Below, one piece after another: positions 61,420 to 64,000 of a stretch of 64,000 bases of DNA (within the stretch, counting starts at the first letter, position 1; the number at the start of each line of letters is the position of its first letter). The stretch comes from Methylobacterium isbiliense. GTDB taxonomy: Bacteria > Pseudomonadota > Alphaproteobacteria > Rhizobiales > Beijerinckiaceae. Under the pieces are notes generated by a model. That model had not been told where the DNA came from and searched no databases. It saw only the letters and a list, made by a program, of their open reading frames with translations. The stretch covers positions 23,954 to 87,953 of the forward strand of contig NZ_BPQQ01000009.1 in NCBI RefSeq assembly GCF_022179325.1. Reading direction: 5' to 3'. The position numbers and the translations under genes are program-made.

Positions 61420-61743
61420 ACTCCTTGGAATAGAACACCTTTTCATCAGCCTAGCGGCCGATGTGTTCCCCATGTTCCCCATGGTGTTCCCCACTGTTCC
61501 CCTCCCCTACCCGGAATCCGTTCGCTTCCGCGGAGCAGAGGTCGGGCGCTTGGTGGTGGAGCACTCTCGGTTGTCCCGGAACACGGTGGAGGGTAGGCCC
61601 GGAAGCTGGCGACGCCACGGGACCAATCGTGGACGGCAGCGGAGGCGGCAACGTCCGCCATACCGGAGGCTCACCCTTCGGCCGCACCAAGATCCGGGGG
61701 ACCGTCTAGCTTGCCTTGGCGATGTTCGTGCACCTGGGACGGC
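61420..61743 (+). other. Intergenic region beyond the att site
   Basis: About 320 bp. It contains four copies of GTTCCCC at 61465-61471, 61474-61480, 61486-61492 and 61496-61502. The rest holds no convincing gene. Confidence 0.45.
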
Positions 61744-61989
61744 TTACGGGGTCGGCTCGGATCCCTTCGGGACGTCTCGCTTGGTGCGAGAAGAGGCCGG
61801 CGGCGGGGCTCGCCCGAAGAGCGACATCCAGGCCTTCATCAGACGCTCCGGCGAGAAGCGGTCGGCCTCAGCCAACATGCGCTCTTGCATGTGGGCCATG
61901 ACTGCGGCCTGAAGCGGCCGCACGTCGGGGACGCCCAGGAACACCCGGGCCTCCTCAGGGGTGCAATCGACATCAGCGGTGACCTGCAT
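61744..61989 (-). CDS. DUF6489 family protein
   Basis: 81 residues. MQVTADVDCTPEEARVFLGVPDVRPLQ and AAVMAHMQERMLAEADRFSPERLMKAWMSLF match the DUF6489 family of small alphaproteobacterial proteins that are often encoded near PHA genes. AGGAGG lies 9 bases upstream of the ATG at 61989. Function is unknown; the sequence looks helical and soluble. Confidence 0.85.
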   Translation of the reverse strand: MQVTADVDCTPEEARVFLGVPDVRPLQAAVMAHMQERMLAEADRFSPERLMKAWMSLFGRAPPPASSRTKRDVPKGSEPTP

Positions 61990-62391
61990 CGTGAGATCCT
62001 CCTCATCCTGAGGAATGCGGGACAACCGTGAACGATCCCGTGCTCCTGAAGCAGCAAGGTGGCCCCTCCGCAAAACGTGTCGGATCACTAGTGGTAACTA
62101 CCGAGGCTGAGGTCGGGTCGACCACCGGGTTTTGCGCTTCACGAAGCCATCCTCAGCGCCAGACGGGTCTTCGTCACCGTTCCGGTGTTCCAGGTCATTC
62201 GGCATTGCCCGATCTCTCAACGAGACTCGCTGACGCCCGTTCTGTTGGCGCACACCGTGATCATCGTCTGGCAGGATAAGGTTCTGCATAGGATGGCAAT
62301 CGCCCGTGCTGCCTGATCTGACCCGTTGCACTGGCCGTGAACGGCACTGCCAACGAGGCGTTGATCCGGCTGGAAGCCAAGGAGCCACGTC
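61990..62391 (+). other. Intergenic stretch without a recognised gene
   Basis: About 400 bp. Only weak arginine-rich frames are open on either strand. AAGGAG at 62379-62384 is the ribosome binding site of the next gene. I see nothing else. Confidence 0.3.
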
Positions 62392-62577
62392 ATGCCTGAC
62401 AAGCCAGTATCGCCGGTATCGACGGAGGCACTCGCTGAATCGGCCTACGACCAGCATGCCGGTCGCTTTCGCCAGTCGCCCAACGGGCAGACCAGGCCCG
62501 AGCAGCCCGCGGTGCCCGCTCCCGAGCCGGACGGAACCGATCCGGCGGCGCAGCAGGCCGGTCAGCCTCAGTCCTGA
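62392..62577 (+). CDS. Small hydrophilic hypothetical protein
   Basis: 61 residues, Pro/Gln/Ala-rich (TRPEQPAVPAPEPDG), no hydrophobic segment, probably disordered. A good AAGGAG ribosome binding site precedes the ATG. Such short hydrophilic genes are common near the ends of Methylobacterium replicons and islands. No function is known. Confidence 0.6.
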   Translation: MPDKPVSPVSTEALAESAYDQHAGRFRQSPNGQTRPEQPAVPAPEPDGTDPAAQQAGQPQS

Positions 62578-62636
62578 AGGCGCGGTGCCAAGCCTGAGCT
62601 GTGAATAGCTCGACGACGGCGCCGTGCTCGAAAAGC

Positions 62637-62786
62637 TCAGTCTGGCAAGTTCTCGCCGAAGTCTGCGAGGTGCCAGGCGCGAACCTTCCGCTTAACAGCA
62701 CGAAGCTGCGCCATTAGGCACTTGGTCGAGCCACAGTGAGGCTTCTTGACGAAGCGCCACACGCCCGCGGCAGCGCCTCGCTTCAT
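62637..62786 (-). CDS. Possible small Cys-containing basic protein
   Basis: 49 residues (FVKKPHCGSTKCLMAQLRAVKRKVR). The HCGSTKC element could bind a metal. Support is limited to natural composition; no strong ribosome binding site is seen. Confidence 0.3.
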   Translation of the reverse strand: MKRGAAAGVWRFVKKPHCGSTKCLMAQLRAVKRKVRAWHLADFGENLPD

Positions 62787-62858
62787 ACAGAGGAGCGATG
62801 CCGGAACCGGATGATCGAGCAAGCCTTCTCCCTCTGACGCTGCTGCAGTTGAGGCTCC

Positions 62859-63083
62859 ATGACCAAGCCGACAGATCCCAAGCTCGACGATGATCCTCTG
62901 CACCCGGCGGTTGGACTCAGAGCATATGCGCAACGTCCGCCGAAGGCGGAGGGTGAGAGTGCGACCTCATCCGGCGCCACGGATCCCGCCGATCAGGGCA
63001 AACCCGGGCACAGTGCCATGGAGGATGGTGGCGGGCGGCCGAGGCCCGGCCAGGACAAGAAGCCGGGTTACCGAGGCGCGTAG
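62859..63083 (+). CDS. Small hydrophilic hypothetical protein
   Basis: 74 residues, rich in Asp, Pro, Gly and Lys (MTKPTDPKLDDDPLHPAVG, RPRPGQDKKPGYRG), probably disordered. A GAGG lies near the start. It lies 35 bp before the damaged RMF-like gene. No family is recognised. Confidence 0.5.
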   Translation: MTKPTDPKLDDDPLHPAVGLRAYAQRPPKAEGESATSSGATDPADQGKPGHSAMEDGGGRPRPGQDKKPGYRGA

Positions 63084-63117
63084 AGCTGGTCGGGCGCCAT
63101 CGTGACTTGGAGCGTGC

Positions 63118-63311
63118 ATGTCGACCAACGACCCCGATCCGACAAACCCGGCGGTTGATCCGACTGCCGAGGGGCGCGGGCTCGTCAACAAGGCCGGCCG
63201 AGGGATGCATGCCCGTACCCGGTCGACTCGGAGGAGCGCGAGGAGTGGATGGAGGGCTACGATGGCCGCGCGAGGGGAACGCCTCCCGACCAGCCGATGG
63301 GGCCGACGTAG
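63118..63311 (+). pseudogene. RMF/CrpP-like gene with a 1-base deletion
   Basis: The frame from the ATG at 63118 (MSTNDPDPTNPAVDPTAEG) leaves the coding frame at a run of four G (63171-63174). In the next frame the sequence continues GRPRDACPYPVDSEEREEW and EGYDGRARG, ending at a TAG at 63309-63311. This matches the protein at 21069 (GRPRDACPHPADSRERRAW). With five G the gene would encode 64 residues. It is a frameshift or a base-calling error. Confidence 0.65.
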
Positions 63312-63770
63312 GTCGAGTGCGCTGGCGTCATCCCCCCTCGAGCGGGCCGGGAAAAGGCCGGGAATGTAGCCGGGGCTTTGCATTGCAAAGGTGATATTGA
63401 GCGGATCATTGCATAAACAGGTTTAATCTCGAGTAGATCGCACGGCAATGCTCTGTCATCAATAATGACTGCCATGTTCCGCCGATGCTTCGGTTGCGCA
63501 TACTCGGTTCATTTTTGACGATTTTATCATACACGAGGGAGCTGGCCACGAACAACCTATTGCGCGCGAGTATTAAGACTCCTGTCAGAGCAAAACCGTG
63601 CTAAAATCCTCTGTATGGCGCTGGTGATCCCGCATCTGCGGCAGAATGCTGCAAGCTACGCACCAACACGACAGTAAGTTCCTTCTGGAATCAATTCATA
63701 TCAAGATGAAAGTGCTCTGAAAGGAGCTTAACTTGCCTTATCTCGGACAAATATCAATCAGGAGAGCATC
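63312..63770 (+). other. Intergenic region, lower GC, upstream of DUF1127
   Basis: About 460 bp of distinctly AT-richer DNA. A perfect palindrome CTTTGCATTGCAAAG lies at 63376-63390. I see no gene in it. The promoter of the DUF1127 gene is probably in the right part. Confidence 0.4.
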
Positions 63771-63911
63771 ATGACCATCGGGATGATTCTTGCTTATGTG
63801 GCGAATTCCTATCAGTCTGCTCGATCCAGGCGTGAACTGAGCCGGTTCAAGGATCATGAGCTTGCCGAACTTGGAGTTACTCGGGCTTCGATCAGCAGAT
63901 GGAATCCTTAG
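63771..63911 (+). CDS. DUF1127 small protein
   Basis: 46 residues. RRELSRFKDHELAELGVTRASISRW is the DUF1127 (YjiS-like) signature: an arginine-rich helix and a LxDxxLxDIGL-type segment. GGAG precedes the ATG by 6 bases. In Agrobacterium and other alphaproteobacteria these proteins bind RNA or influence carbon and phosphate metabolism. Its codon use is less GC-biased than its neighbours. Confidence 0.85.
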   Translation: MTIGMILAYVANSYQSARSRRELSRFKDHELAELGVTRASISRWNP

Positions 63912-64000
63912 TGCTTCGAACCTGGTGCGGCCGGAGCTACCTACCGTGGCGAATGGGCCCTGTGTCAATCGGCGTCCAAAAGGGGGTCCTTCCGCGCTTT

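Overview
The window is GC-rich bacterial DNA that looks like a member of the Methylobacteriaceae (Methylobacterium or Methylorubrum), Alphaproteobacteria. This is an inference. It rests on the very high GC content, several HWE-family histidine kinases, an alphaproteobacterial SOS box (GTTC-N7-GTTC), a PhaR-type DNA-binding domain, a DUF6489 protein and many small hydrophilic genes of the kind common in that family. No rRNA and no complete tRNA is visible.

Layout. (1) 48-6100: a minus-strand metabolic block with a patatin-like phospholipase, a zinc alcohol dehydrogenase, an SDR reductase, an overlapping DUF1989 plus YqcI/YcgG (GntA-like) pair, and a class-I glutamine amidotransferase. (2) 6.6-13.4 kb: a signalling block with an HWE kinase broken by a stop codon, a membrane diguanylate cyclase, a LOV blue-light HWE kinase and a membrane hybrid kinase. 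(3) 13.9-17 kb: a gene graveyard holding receiver, DUF2235, umuD, amine oxidase and nucleotidyltransferase remnants. (4) 17-24.5 kb: a glutaredoxin/DUF4396/Cys-Met-rich cluster, secreted proteins, an RMF-like protein and a NarL-type two-component pair. (5) 24.5-34.7 kb: membrane and ion-transport genes (DUF2254, MgtC, NhaA, K+ channel, DUF421, CPA1 antiporter, a broken mscS) and a YdeP-type molybdoenzyme.

(6) 35.6-45.9 kb: a thiol/sulfur region. A BigR/SqrR-like persulfide-type repressor (35684-36007) has an upstream 22-bp operator-like sequence. A close copy lies 7 kb away, between DUF2892 and a five-gene sulfur operon (two YeeE/YedE proteins, TauE, a persulfide-dioxygenase-like hydrolase and a rhodanese). 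Between them sit a QseBC-like two-component pair and a divergent dsbD/dsbA-like/LD-transpeptidase/DsrE operon, with a CTTAA direct repeat in the shared promoter.

(7) 46.2-61.4 kb: an accessory island. It contains a tightly overlapping minus-strand operon with an AAA+ ATPase, metallophosphoesterase and zinc protein; a Shedu-type (DUF4263) defence nuclease; a three-gene operon encoding a small middle component, a Rad50/SMC-like ATPase with a zinc hook and a predicted PD-(D/E)XK nuclease (an ABC-three-component or Lamassu-like conflict system); and a tyrosine integrase next to a 3' fragment of tRNA-Gly(CCC), which marks an attachment site. Two small gene families occur on both sides of the three-gene system.

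(8) 61.7-64 kb: small genes (DUF6489, hydrophilic proteins, DUF1127) and a frameshifted RMF-like gene.

Several small genes carry single-base or stop-codon lesions. These may be real decay or base-calling errors, and raw reads would decide.
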